From Cadophora sp. MPI-SDFR-AT-0126 (taxonomy: Eukaryota > Ascomycota > Leotiomycetes > Helotiales > Ploettnerulaceae), in the NCBI GenBank assembly GCA_020747065.1, contig JAGMVK010000011.1:1488001-1552000 (forward strand): 64,000 nucleotides of DNA. The letters run 5' to 3'. Shown here in pieces: positions 13,364 to 27,859 of the stretch. How positions within the stretch are numbered: the first letter of the stretch is position 1; each line of letters starts with the position of its first letter. The position numbers and the translations under genes were made by a program. The notes below the pieces were generated by a model, which worked only from the letters and a program-made list of their open reading frames with translations, was not told the origin of the DNA and searched no databases.

Positions 13364-14914
13364 ATGTTTCCAAAATCGATACTCGTCTTTGCAGCAACAA
13401 TCTGTGAGCTAGCTGCAGCTCAAACATACTCCTCCTGCAATCCTCTCTTCACCAGTAAGTCTTCCTTTCAATGCCGCACTCTCCCAGTACTATACTGATA
13501 TGCAGACAGCCGGATGTCCTGCGAATACAGCCCTGGGGAAAGCCATCAGTGTCGACTTTACGAAAGGCGAGGTCAACTCCTTCACAGCCAGCGGAAACCC
13601 TACCTACGACTCGAGCGGTGTCCACTTCACGGTCTCGGGTAGCGGAGATGCTCCTCAACTCGCCAGCGTATTCTACATAATGTTTGGGAAGGTGCAGATC
13701 ACAATGAAGTCTGCTCCTGGAGCAGGTATCGTTAGCACACTCGTGCTGCAGTCGGATACCCTCGACGAGATCGATATGGAATGGCTGGGAGCAGACGACT
13801 CGGAGGTCCAGACGAACTATTTCGGGAAGGGAGATGTTACGACCTACAATCGAGGAGCTTTCAACCCGGCCCCAAATAATCAGGGGGAATTCATCACGTA
13901 TACGATCGACTGGACTGCGGAACAAATCAAATGGTCTGTCGGTGATACAGTTGTTCGAGTCCTCACCCCAGCCACGGCAGACACGAATCAGTACCCTCAG
14001 TCACCGATGCAGATCAAATTCGGGTCATGGTCAGGAGGAGATTCATCAAACCCCTCTGGAACGATCTCCTGGGCTCGAGGACCAACGGACTACTCGAAAG
14101 GGCCATTCACGATGACTGTTCAGTCAATCGCCGTGACCGATTATTCCACAGGAACTCAATATAAATATGGTGACACCAGCGGCAACTGGGAATCCATCGA
14201 GGCTGTTGGTGGTAAGGTCAACGGAAATGCTGGTGCGGCAGGTTCTCCAATAGCCACAGCAGATGTCCCAGCAGTCACATCCGCATCACCATCCATTCCA
14301 GCCGGCCTTGGAGACAATCACGGATCTACAGCACACCAAACTGGTTGGCCATGGGTTGCAACTACAACTCTCTCAGCCGTGACGACCGTGCCCACCGTCG
14401 CCGGAATACCAGATGGATGGATCATCACCTCGTCTGGAAAGATACAGCCTGCAAGTTCTGCGGCAGTACGTATGTCCTAGCCCTTACCCCGTGTCTCGCG
14501 TACTCGAGCTTTCTCGGATCATAGACTAATGCGTTGCAGATATTACCAACATCAACCCCTTTCTCTTCAGTGGGCCCCTCGCCCTCGCCATTATATCCGC
14601 CTATTGGAGGTGGCCTTGATATATCTACGGGATTCGACGACCGTGGATTCCCCACAACTTACACTCGCGAGTATGGCTGGCAGACGATGCCGAAAAGCTA
14701 CGACGAGCAAGGATTTTTGATCACGGGTGCTCCGACAGCAACGGCTGTAGGGCAGGGAGCCGAGTCACCTTGTTTTGGGCCGAATTGTGGGGATGCTGGG
14801 AAGGCCGTGGGCACGAGTAGTTCGAAGGCAGCTGGTATACAACAAAGCCCGGCGTGGCGGAACGCTGCTTATTTGGGAGCAGCGGCTGCACTGTTGGAGA
14901 GACTGCTGCTTTGA
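13364..14914 (+). CDS. GPI-anchored GH16 CRH-type chitin-glucan transglycosylase
   Basis: Three exons: 13364-13454, 13510-14465 and 14540-14914, giving 473 residues. A signal peptide (about residues 1-20, ending in ELAAAQ) is followed by the CRH-type start TYSSCNPLFTTGCP. The GH16 catalytic motif DEIDMEW places the nucleophile and acid/base glutamates at about residues 117 and 121, with Asp at 119. After the lectin-like barrel (to about residue 270) comes a long Ser/Thr/Pro-rich stalk. The C-terminus is hydrophobic (AAYLGAAAALLERLLL), fitting a GPI attachment signal. CRH enzymes link chitin to beta-1,6- or beta-1,3-glucan in the cell wall. The acceptor at 13509 was preferred over the AG at 13505 because only it keeps the frame. 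Confidence 0.92.
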
Positions 14915-16027
14915 ATGGACTTCGTTGTCATGTGCTCACGACTTTACTATGGGGGCTAGAGTATGAAATGGAACATGGGAAATAGGAAACGATAAATTGG
15001 TTTGGGAACTGAGACTTGGACTTGGACTATTGAATTGGTCAAAGATGATGAATACTAATGATACATGATGGACATGACCAATTAGATTATCCAGGGACTA
15101 GCTGACGCGATCCTTAATTTGAGCATTGATTTTTAAAACCTTTCCTTGTGAATTGAAGCAATCTCCAGAAAGTGCCATTTTTTTCTTTCTTAGGAGTTGT
15201 ACTTTCGATTGCTTTTAATCTCTTTCCCAACAAGACCCACATGAAGACTTGTTACACAGGCGGACGGCGGATTTTTACCTCTTGGATACCATTCGCTTCT
15301 TAGAGTCTTTGCGCCGACAAAATCCATGAGATACAAGTGGAGAGGTTTGGTCATGCCCGATAGATCTGGTGCATAAGCAAGGTATGAGCGTCGGTGATTC
15401 ATTGTTTCCTTATCACTTAAGTATTGTTCATACCTCACCTGCAATTGTAAATACAATTGGCTGGCTGCGATGCAGCCCACGTTCAGAAAAGATTACTTCG
15501 TAGGTGGCGCTCAACTCTATGTCCAGTGTGCTAAACATGGCCACTGTCATTATTCCGAGATGGATACGTAGATCAACTCCTCCGTCGTAACCAACAACTT
15601 GATGCTATCTTAATTGACTGGGACGTCCTTTTCAAGCGATGGAAATCCGCAATAGACTACCATTTGAATTGATGTTGACTTGCTGTTTGTTCTATTACAT
15701 AAATGGCATGGAAATCTCGCTTAATGGGTAACAAGTCGAGCTGCGTACTGGTTAAGTTGTGGAAAGAACTCGAACAATTGAGTCCGATCGTGTGTGAATA
15801 TGTTAAATTAGAGGTGATGCAGCCTCATCATATGAAATAGTACTGTGAGAACGAGGCTAGTTGGCCGATTTTTCGAATTCGTATTATGATAGAGAGTCTT
15901 GTTTCTTGTGCCTGCCTTTCTCTTGTTTACTAAAGCCCCTCATCCTCGCTAAAGCTAATGCAACAAATCTCTCGCAGTACTTTCTTTGGTGAAAATAGCT
16001 GTATGACATCTAGAACAAGATATTTCT
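14915..16027. other. Intergenic stretch between convergent genes
   Basis: About 1.1 kb, fairly AT-rich, holding the 3' flanks of the GH16 gene and of the broken F-box-like gene. No supported gene or repeat. Confidence 0.5.
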
Positions 16028-17122
16028 TTAAGTAGGGCGACTCTTCCTCTCTTCATCCCGATACCCCAGATAGTACCGTCCATGAGCACGAAGCCTAGCC
16101 AGTATCCACGACCAATTTCTCAGCCGATTTGAGGAATCCATAAGCTTATATTGCTCATCGCCTCTTCTGCTTCCCATTTCCAGATCCTTCTCACTCTCGA
16201 TTGCATCACGAATAGACGGCAGCTCCGACGGGACGGGCAATCTATCCTCAATTTCCTCCCTGTAAACACACCTCATACCAGCAAATACTTCACGATTCGT
16301 GTAATTAGTCGATAGCCGACTCCACCATTTCGGATCCAGCACAGTCCGGCCCTCCCCTAAATCCAGCCACTTTGTAACCACAAGCGTGACTCCCAGATCT
16401 GCACACCCTTGAATCTCGATCTGAAATTCAGTTGGACAGTATGCGCACTGTCTTGTTCCAGAACTTCGGACACATTGCTTAGCTTCATGGTTGTGGTCGA
16501 GTATGCACTGTGCATGTTTTGGAAGACGAGCCTCAAAGTTCTGGCCTGGAATACCAACGTGATGGCATATGCCGATGCGAGCGGTGACCGGTATCCGCGG
16601 GGGGTGACCGATGGGGAATGAGAAGGACTCCTGTACTCGGAGCAAGAGGGAACCGTTGATGATTCTCGCTTTAGACAAGAGCTGATAGGGAATCCCTTCT
16701 CGAGACTCTGTGATCCTGCAGGTGAATCGTTGTAAGCATCGATTGTAATCGAGCCCCTGACGGTAAAGTTCCATCGTGTCTGCCATGGAAATGAATGTGA
16801 CATTCGGATGGATGTATATATAGACACCTCCGAGTAGTTCTGCGCCGTAGCATTCTTTGCTTTTGTGCTTTGCGCCCCCAACAGGATAGAGTATCAAGCA
16901 GTGAGGACAAAGCACATGATTGGGAAGATCGATCTCCAAGAGGCGTAGAAATTACCTAAGATCTTTTCTCTGATTTGGTTCCCGGATTATCTGCCAGTGT
17001 CTGGTCCCAAGTGTATTGAGGACGGATCGACAGCAGTGTGTGAAAGCGGTCGCAGAAGCTGGCGACAGAAATTCTGCAATACACAGAATCATCTCACGCG
17101 GTAGGTCCAGCAAGACAGTCAT
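16028..17122 (-). pseudogene. F-box-like protein gene interrupted by an in-frame stop
   Basis: A single frame reads from ATG at 17122 to the stop at 16028, 365 codons including stops. It is interrupted by TAA at 16954-16952 (codon 57). The N-terminus LLDLPREMILCIAEFL is an F-box-type helix, followed by the conserved-looking CRSVLNTLGTRHW. Directly after the stop the frame goes on as FLRLLEIDLPNHVLCPHC, the next block expected in this fungal family, with a CPHC pair and several later cysteines and histidines. No ATG starts the downstream part. Splicing cannot simply remove the stop: the GT at 16955 has no usable AG at a plausible distance without deleting the Cys block. A sequencing error or strain-specific nonsense mutation are alternatives to a true pseudogene. 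Confidence 0.6.
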
Positions 17123-17512
17123 TGTGGAGGCAGCAAGCTGTTGGAAGCAAAACCCCGTATCTGTCGATTGCAGTCATGGAGTTGAGATAATATTATCACA
17201 AGTCTTCGGTCGTTGTGGTGACATTAAAATGGTACGCCTACCACTAGTACCTGTACTAGCTAAAACATCTTTGAGGTCGGAAATCCACTTCAGAATTCCC
17301 TCGCTTAATCTCGCGGGTCGTTGTTTCCCTTTCTATCACAAGACAGCAACATAGTTCTGCTCTCGATTCGTGCCGATGGGAACATTGAAGTTTCTGGTAG
17401 GGAAGGAGCATCGGTTCAATGCTCCTTCCCTTCATAGCCGTTAAGTGAATGTCGTCTCTTCTCAAAAAAACATTCATTAACTGACAGCAGCAACAACAAC
17501 AACAACAACAAA

Positions 17513-17841
17513 ATGCCTTGGTGGCTTGACGCCATCGGAATCTTGGTTTCGGCCGGGGCTTTACGCTTTTTGGAGTTGTATATAATAACTAGAACGAAAA
17601 CTCGCGACTAGGTAGGTTTCTCATTTCCTTGCGAGTTCCTCGTGGTATTCCCACAAAGCCTCCCTTTGCTCTTGAAACTCCGGAGTACAGTCTCCTCGAG
17701 AGACTGACAGTGGTTGCCGAAAGGCAAGCGGAGAACAGCGAGATGCAAACGATCATGCAGTACGAGACGCTGCAGGGGTTCGCAGCATTACATGAGGAAC
17801 TGACTGCACTTAGACTTCGCCTTCCCAGGGCAAGGCGTTAG
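17513..17841 (+). CDS. Possible small gene with a hydrophobic N-terminus
   Basis: An ATG at 17513 follows a (CAA)n leader, a favourable fungal start context. It opens a 32-codon frame with one hydrophobic segment (LDAIGILVSAGALRFLELYI) and stops at 17609-17611. Just downstream, in another frame, 17629-17841 encodes a charged, helix-prone stretch ending in ALRLRLPRARR. An unrecognised intron could join them, but no good donor was found, and the GTAGGT at the first stop comes too late. It may also be two chance frames. No family recognised. Confidence 0.25.
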
Positions 17842-18790
17842 ACGCCCTGGGGCCTTCGATGATGGCTTCTGCCGGAGAGTGTCCACCAGGGACGAGCTCG
17901 CACTTCTTCGCAGTGCTGGTGACTAGTAGCCCTCGAGGGTGAAGCTAAGTCGAGCTCGTGCTCCAATGCAGATGCAGATGCAGCAAAGGGTAATTCAATC
18001 CTTCCGGCTTTACACTTGATTACATGACTGACTCAAGGATGCTAGAGTTCTCCTCCATGATGCCTTTCAGATCGATACATTACCACGCGTCGCTTTCGAC
18101 TACTACACTGTGCTGGAAGGATCGAAACCATTCGCGAGGGCATAATGGAAAGGGAACGGCTCAAGGGGGAAAACATCACACCAGAAAGGTGAAGGAGGCA
18201 GTCTATGGTGCTGTTGAATGATGAAACAGACTTCGAGCGCAGAACTTTGATCATGATACATGACCTACACCCAATTGCTAGCCAGGCGAGCGTGCGTAGA
18301 AAATGCAGACATGATAAACCTTGTCAGAAGGCTACAAGAACTGCGCGAGCAGCTAGGCTATCCTCTTGTAATTGAAGAGAGTTGAAAAACCGCAAACTTT
18401 CCTTGCTTAGCCGGCTTTGATGACATTCCAGTCCTGAAAAATTCTGCGCCGCATCGAGATCCTGTCCATCAAAGGAGATTGAACACGAGATAGGTGACTT
18501 CTGGCCATCTACAAGCATAACTTGAAGTTACAAGTTCAAGGAGTCATACCCAGCCATGCTAGCTGGCCCTGACTAAGTAGTCTTGAACAAAGCATGAATA
18601 GTAATAGCATATGCAAAATCATTGAGACAGATCCAGCTAGGATGCTGGTTCATGTAACAATAGCAAAATTGGGATGACGCTTGCGCATTGCGGGCCGCTG
18701 ATGACCAGAAGAAGTAGTTCTTGAGAGAAAATCTATGTCTTGAAACTTCTGGTACAAGCAAAAGACTCTAATCTGCATCGACGAGGCCCA
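17842..18790. other. Intergenic stretch, no supported gene
   Basis: Only short frames without features. It includes the 3' flank of the cyclotransferase gene. The separate spacer 17123-17512 upstream of the F-box-like gene is likewise empty apart from a (CAA)n run at about 17488-17510. Confidence 0.45.
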
Positions 18791-19519
18791 TCAGACAGCA
18801 CTCTCAAGAGTCTCCTCTTGCTTCTCCTTGCCAGCCCTAGAAAAGATCCCTCGTCCGCCTGTGGGGTCATGGCCGTCTTGTTTGGCGGCAGCAGCAGCAG
18901 AAACAGCAGCATCAACCTCTTCTGCAAGTCAGCACTTGACCTCAAGTCACATCAGGCAAATTAGTAGTCACCCACCTTCATACTCCTCATTCGTGCTGGC
19001 CCACCTCCACAGCTTCTCCTTCCGAAACTCCTCGTAATCCCACTCCGTCTTCTCCAAACGCTCCTCTGGTGCCGTGAAGATATACGTTTCTGTCTGTCTC
19101 GCCTCGCCTTCTACCTCCTTCTCACCGTCCTGAACCAGCAACTTCACGGTAGCCTTGACTCTCGTATACTCATCTCCCTCGAATATGTCCAAGCGGTAGA
19201 TGTCTGCGTCCGAGAGGCCGGTAACGTAGACGCCGCGGACGGAATGCCCTTCTTGGGGTATGACGCCGGGATAGTCGTCGCCGAGGACTTTGTGCCGGCA
19301 GTGGTTGTGTAGGATGGCGGGTGTGCGAGTGAGGTTGGCGGCGAGAATTGTGGTTACGGGTGTGAGTCTTTCGTTGCCGTAGATGACGCGATGGAGGACT
19401 TCGCGGGCCATCTGTGAGTTCTTGGTTAGCATTCTTAAAAAGATTTCCTGGTGGTTCTGGACTCAAAGAGAGGATCAATATACCAAAGTGCCATAGAAGA
19501 ACGCCGAATTGTCCCCCAT
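18791..19519 (-). CDS. Gamma-glutamylcyclotransferase-like (AIG2-type) protein
   Basis: Three exons: 19519-19484 (12 codons), 19411-18976 and 18921-18791, giving 200 residues. The first exon supplies FFYGTL, the family's signature start, and joins in phase to MAREVLHRVIYG. The catalytic-type glutamate is in YRLDIFEGDEY in the middle of the fold. The C-terminal exon adds an Ala-rich and charged tail not needed for the fold. Members of this family release 5-oxoproline from gamma-glutamyl compounds; many fungal ones are uncharacterised. The tiny first exon would be missed by simple gene finding. Confidence 0.88.
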
Positions 19520-20457
19520 CTTTGATGTTGAGGTACAGAGTTCAGAAAAATCTGTTGATCAGGAAAATGAGATCAACGTCTCTCCTGCTAAATTGAATTC
19601 CCACAAGGGTACAATTCGGTTTATATCATGATGCGAGTCTTTGTCGTGATGTCAAAGAGGTGTATTTCTTCAAGACATGGAAGCCAATGAGAAAGATAAA
19701 GTCGGCCATCAACTCCGATAGTCATTCAGCCAATCAATTAGCTCTAAGCAATATGCACGCAGCCGTCAGCATGCAGAACCTACAAGAAATTCATCAGAAT
19801 TTGCTTCGTGATATCGGTTTGGTTATCACACAATCCAGAATTCGGGAAGAGTCTTTAGAAACTAAACTATTGTAATGTTCTTCATTTGGCGGGGATAAGA
19901 AGAAAAACATGGAGGCTGGGGAACAAAAGTCCACCTTATCTTATCGGGACCGAGGTCAATAAATACTGTATGCGAACCCCTGAAAATGCCATCAAACTCG
20001 CGTCCCAACCCACTTGGCAAAAGCTTCTCTCCTTCCCAATCAATAACCCACGATATCCCACAATATGCACCATTAGATCTTCGTATCTTGTCCGAACTCT
20101 CCACATATTGAATCCCAGGCCCAAAAGGCAGATTTGCGGTACCTGACAGATCGCACTCAGCTCAATGGGGAAGGTAACCTGCGGCTTGGCGCTACACGTG
20201 CAGGCATCATGGCCATCAAATGGTGATAACGGATCAACGGTGCTGCGGAGGTCGCCACTAATATACCCTTGAACGCGGCTGGTTCCTGGGAAAGAGCTGT
20301 GGAATTGATTGCCCTGCCCAGGTTTGCTTATGCTTAAAAGAAGTCTTGGAACCCCTTGGCTTATCCTTTCAATGGTTCTCCATCAAGGTCCTCTGCTTGA
20401 CCAAGAATCGCCCAGTCTTTCTCCGTAGACTTCTCTTCGAAAGAAGCATTAGCCAAG
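19520..20457. other. Intergenic: divergent promoters
   Basis: 938 bases between the cyclotransferase-like gene (leftward) and the phosphoesterase gene (rightward). No supported gene; a few short frames only. Confidence 0.5.
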
Positions 20458-22875
20458 ATGAGGTCTTCAAGTCTCTTCGCCATAGCTGTAGCCGTCGGCT
20501 CTGCTGCTGCGTGCGATTCGTGTTATGGCCCCTCTTCTGAGGTTGTCCATGAACGACTCGTTCCTAGGATTCAGCCCGAGTCGCAGGACAGCACTATCAA
20601 CCCAAAGGCACCTCTGGAGTGGGGTCAATTGAACTTCTTGCATACAGTAAGTTACATTCAAGTCCACATGCCACTGTTATGCCGTTATTGGTCGTGAACT
20701 TTAAGCTGACATCTACAGACTGATACTCATGGTTGGCTTGAAGGTCATCTCAAGGAACAAAATTATGGTGCTGATGTAAGTTGAATGCTCTTATTATCGA
20801 GGAGATCTAGACATTCCAAATTAAGTCACACATTCCATGTCTTAAGTTCGGACTTGTCATAAATGGCCTATCACAAAACGCTCTGCTAATTTCTATGCCT
20901 ACAGTGGGGAGATTTCGTCTCCTTCCAAAGACACATGAAGCAGAAGGCTGGCAATCTTGCCGTTGATCTGTTGGTCGTAGATACAGGTATTGATTACTTC
21001 CGCAAAATTCGAGTCCCAAACTAAGCCGTCCATAGGCGACCTTCATGATGGAGCTGGGTTGAGTGATGCCGCTTTGCCCAATGGTGTTCTCTCGAATCCC
21101 ATCTTTGATGAAATTGACTACGATGTTCTCACCATCGGTACGATATCATTCGAACGATTTTGAATGCCTCTAACGTACTATATAGGCAACCATGAGCTAT
21201 ATGTCTCTGAGATTGCGTATGAGCAGTATGTCCTCTTCGTCACTTGTGGTTGATCTCATACTGAATTCAAATTTTAGCTTCTACAATTTCAGCAAAGTAT
21301 GGGGAGAGAAGTATGTGACTAGCAATGTCCAAATTCTCAATCCAGCAACTGGGACTTTCGATTACATCGGAGCCAAGTATCGGTACTTCTCTACTGCTCA
21401 CGGTAAGCACATCAGAACCAAGCTCAACGTATCATCTGACGGGCAATCCAGGTCTTCGTATCATGACTTTTGGAGTCCTGTTCGATTTCACTGGAAACTC
21501 CAATGTTTCCAAAGTGATCAAAGCTGCAGACATGGTGAAGCAACAATGGTTCCTTGATGCTGTCAACTACGACCAACCTATCGACCTGTTTCTCTTGGTT
21601 GGCCACAACCCAGTTGATCGATCTGATTATGCAAACACTCTTGGACTCGTTCATTCGACTATCCGGGCCTTACGTCCAGATACACCAGTTCAAGCATTTG
21701 GAGGACACTCCCATATCCGAGACTTCAAAGTATACGATGACAAGAGCACTGCACTTGAATCTGGTAAGTAGCCTACTGAGCTATATGGACCTTGACTGAT
21801 TATTCTAGGACGCTATTGTGAGACTCTTGGCTGGCTTTCAATCAGCGGCATCAAGTCCTCCAGCTATACCGGTCTGATGAAACCACGTGGCGTCGCAAAT
21901 CCGTCACGACCAGCTACGAACACCTCTACGTCTGGCCTTGTCTACTCTCGCAGATACCTTGACTGGAACCGAAGAACCTTCGAGTACCACGCTACTAATT
22001 CTCAAGCCAGCACTTTCGACTACCACAGTGGCTTGAGAGTCTCAGGCGACATTACTGATGTCCGAAAAAAGCTCAATCTCACTTCTCTGTACGGTTGTGC
22101 ACCAGCAACTTATTGCGCCTCCTGCAAGCCCTTCGGCGCAGAGGGAAACATTTTCACTTTGATTCCCGTCGCTCTGGGCGCTACCGTGATCAACGCCTCT
22201 CGATCCGATGTCGCACGTTACATCATCGTCAACTCCGGCAGTATCAGATTCGATCTCGTTAAAGGCCCATTTACCTACGATGACTCCTTCATCGTCAGTC
22301 CCTTCAACGATGCTTTCCAGTATATCCCCAACGTACCATATGACATGGCCCGCAAAGTTCTCGCAGGACTCAACGGCGCTGTCCTGCCAGACAAGCGAGG
22401 TGAGGGGTTGGTTTACGGATCTATGCCACAACTTAAGGACTCCTGTGTCGACCCAACGATCAGTCTCATTACTGGTACCGGCAGCGAGCTGAAGACCCGT
22501 GGAGTGAGTCGTCGCCAATCCGTTGCAACGACACCCGGCTACGTCACAACCGACGACTTCGGCACTGACGGAGACGACACACCACATATTAAGATCCCAT
22601 CGTACACACAGCCAAACTACATCCAGGGTAACGCGTCATTTCCAGAAGATGGCTCCAACCCTGATGTCGTCGACGTTGTCTTCTTCGACTACTTCGCCAG
22701 CGTCGTGGTGAAAGTTCTGAATGGATTTGGCGCGTCTTATACCATGGCTGATGTGGAGTATTACGTGGATAAGAGCTATACGGCGCAGAACTACCTGCCA
22801 GACTATGCCAAGAAGGAGTGGCAGGCGAATGTCCCTAATTGCCCGGTGGGTGAGGGGGTTGGGTATGATAAGTAG
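20458..22875 (+). CDS. Secreted or vacuolar 5'-nucleotidase-like metallophosphoesterase
   Basis: Eight exons: 20458-20646, 20719-20775, 20905-20986, 21036-21137, 21186-21225, 21278-21402, 21452-21763 and 21809-22875, giving 657 residues. A signal peptide covers about residues 1-19. Calcineurin-like metal ligands appear in order: [18 protein letters not shown], then VGHN and GGHSH. The C-terminal half matches the 5'-nucleotidase C-terminal type domain. It resembles yeast YHR202W (Smn1), a vacuolar AMP-type nucleotidase, by family memory only. The many small exons sit in the metal-binding half, while the last 355 residues come from one exon. The TGG-rich start context and clean phases support the chosen ATG. 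Confidence 0.92.
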
Positions 22876-25277
<2,402 letters not shown>

Positions 25278-25928
25278 ACAGGCCTGTTTACTGGACTGAA
25301 ACGGCCAGAAATGGTTGGGATTCTGGAGCGGCAGTGTAGCATGGCGTGTGGTGAGTGTCAATTGCGAGGGCCTGGAATGGAAAGAAACGGCATTGGGATA
25401 GGTATAGGAAATGAAGTATGACGGGACGATGGCATGGATTGGGCATGGGATATATAACGAACGAACCTTTTCCTGGATATAGGCTAGACATTTCGATCTA
25501 AATGTAGAAGTTTACTCTCTTCAAGTCATTCTTGGCCATAAACGACATCCGAATTTTGAAGTCATGTGAAGCATGCCAATTGATGTATTGATAAGCTTGG
25601 TTCTATTTAGGCTTCTCATTTGGATATCATTCATAACCACCGCCATTACGGATTACTTGCTTGCTTGCTTGGTTCAAGCTGGGCATTAGGCCACACCTTC
25701 GTGTCGTCCAGACTACACATACGCAGCTAGTCAGAAGAGACTGGCAAGTATGCAGGCAAGTATCTCACTTCCCAACGCCCCTATTCTTGAGACCCCATCC
25801 ATTGATGCGAACAATGCATAATCCCCACCAACTTACTCCCCTTTCCCTCACTATCTTGGCGACCCATGCCCTTCATCCATACAAAATCGTCCAATCCAAC
25901 AATCTGTCCATTCCCATCCCATCCGTCC
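25278..25928. other. Intergenic stretch between convergent genes
   Basis: 651 bases holding the 3' UTRs of the epimerase and UBC7 genes. It includes a short GCTT repeat (about 25660-25673). No gene seen. Confidence 0.5.
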
Positions 25929-26531
25929 TCACAACCCCAACATCCTCCTACACCCCTCCCTAACCCTCTTCTCATACTCCGGCCTCTGCTCCCTCCACAT
26001 CTTCGCCGCCTCCACATTCGCCGGACTCTCGTCGTTCGGTTCCGCCAGCATACTCATGACTGAGATGAGGATCTTCTCGACGCTTTGGATGGGCGACCAG
26101 CGCTCGGAGGCATGCTCGTAGTGATTTGGGTCGTCGCCGGGTGGGTGCAGGATGCTGATGCAGACGAGGCCGCTGGGGTAGACTGGGTGTGGGTGTTAGT
26201 GTGTGCTTGGTCTCTTCTGGGTTGATTGGACAAGAAGGGAGGAAAGTAAAGTACAGAGGAAGAAGGAACAGAAAAAGTACTTACCATTTGGATGCCACAC
26301 CTCCCCCAGAAACCGCATGCTCGGCGGCGCCAGCGGATAATCCTTGGGGAATTTCAACTCGGCAGGAAACACGCCTCCTTCGAATGGCGTGCCCTCCGGT
26401 CCTTGGATCAGTGCTTCCCAGTAGAGCAAGTCGTCTTCTGAGACTGGGCCGGCTGTGATGCCTTCTGGTGGGTTGTTGGTGAGAGCTCGGTATTCTTGGA
26501 GAAGTCTGCGTTGTGCTGTGGTGGATGCCAT
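25929..26531 (-). CDS. ubc7: Ubiquitin-conjugating enzyme E2, Ubc7/UBE2G2 type
   Basis: Two exons, 26531-26285 and 26182-25929, giving 166 residues, the length of yeast Ubc7. The active-site Cys is about residue 90 in [10 protein letters not shown]. It is followed by the acidic-loop insertion [19 protein letters not shown] that marks the UBE2G/Ubc7 and Cdc34 class. The HPN motif appears as VWHPNG across the intron. Ubc7 acts in ER-associated degradation with Cue1 and Hrd1/Doa10 at the ER membrane. No membrane anchor is present, as expected. It shares a 375-base divergent promoter with the next gene. Confidence 0.96.
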
Positions 26532-26906
26532 GGTTGGTGAGGGGGTGAGGGTTATGATGGGAGGGTGGGAGAGAAGTATTATGCTATTGTATGTCGTGGC
26601 GGCAGTAAGTAAGAACAATGTTGTCTTTTGGAGAGTGGAGGATGTGGAGTGAGTACTCAGTCAGCTTTTGATGGGTGGACTCCCTTGCTTGGCTCGGGCC
26701 GCACCTCCCCCCCGCGTTTTTCTTGGCGTGAATTTGAAATGACCCCTCCTTCCGTTTTGGATTCGAGCTTGTTCACCAAAGTCCTGGATTAACAAACGAC
26801 ATTATTACATCCTCAAAGTGATATCACTTCGTCAATGTCCATCTGGCTACAAAAGGACCGACTGTAGCAGTGACATTGACTCTTGGATCTGCGAAAAGCT
26901 TCGAGA
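26532..26906. promoter_or_regulatory. Divergent promoter, ubc7 / solute-binding-fold gene
   Basis: A 375-base spacer between two divergent starts. It contains a C-rich patch near 26704-26718. No specific binding site assigned. Confidence 0.5.
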
Positions 26907-27859
26907 ATGGCATCATTCAAACCACTTCGAATCGGCTTCGTGCCCGAACACTTCTCTACACCTCTACACTACGCAAAGAAATACTTTGGACTCAATGCGG
27001 AACTCATACCTTTCCCGTCTGGTACGGGACATATGATCACGTCGTTGAGAAGCGGAGAGATAGATGTTGGCGTTGGACTCACGGAAGGATGGGTCGCAGG
27101 TTTGGGTAAAGACGATGTTGAGGGTGACGGGGGATACAGGATCGTGGGAACATATGTCGAGACACCACTATGTACGCCTCGCTTCAATTCTTCCCTTTCT
27201 ACAAGACATGTATGCCAGAGGCTAAAATCTTTCTCTCAGGCTGGGCTATATCGACCGGCGCAAAACGAGAGATCAACTCCGTTACAGATCTCAAAAACGG
27301 CAAAATAGGAGTCTCACGAATAGGAAGCGGCTCCTACGTAATGGGCTTCGTTCTCGCCGACCAAAACAACTGGCTCTCCCCAGAGTCACCGAATCCCTTC
27401 CAAGTCATCCCTCTCCAAACCTTCGAGAAACTCCGCAACGGCGTCAACGACTCCACAGCCGACTTCTTCATGTGGGAACACTTCACTTCCAAACGATACT
27501 ACGACAACGGCGAGATAAAGCGCATCGGTGAGATATATACTCCGTGGTCGAGTTGGAAGATTGTTGCGGCGACGGATATCGAGAAGGGGGATTCGAGGCT
27601 GGAGGCGCTGTTTGAGAAGCTGGATCAGGGGGTGAAGCATTTTGAGAAGAATCAGGAGGAGAGTGTGAAGTATATTAGTACGGAATTGGATTATAGTGAG
27701 GAGGATGCGAGGGAGTGGTTGAAGACTGTGGATTTTACGAAGAGGACGAAGGGGGTGGATTTGGCGGTTATAAGGAAGACGGTAGAGATCTTGAAAAAAG
27801 CAGGGGTATTGAATGAGAAGGGGATGACGCCTGAGACCATGGTCACTCACCACAGATGA
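26907..27859 (+). CDS. Periplasmic-binding-fold protein, Ca3427/NMT1-like
   Basis: Two exons, 26907-27171 and 27240-27859, giving 294 residues. The fold is that of bacterial type-2 solute-binding proteins. It starts LRIGFVPEHFSTPLHYA, then has GTGHMITSLRSGEIDVGVGL in lobe 1 and NGKIGVSRIGSGSYVMGFVL at the second lobe. It resembles the Candida Ca3427 group (related to NMT1/THI5 and SsuA-type proteins). No signal peptide or membrane segment is present, so it is cytosolic, not a transporter partner. The His- and Cys-rich site of true Thi5 was not identified, so a thiamine-pyrimidine role is not supported. Ligand unknown. Confidence 0.85.
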
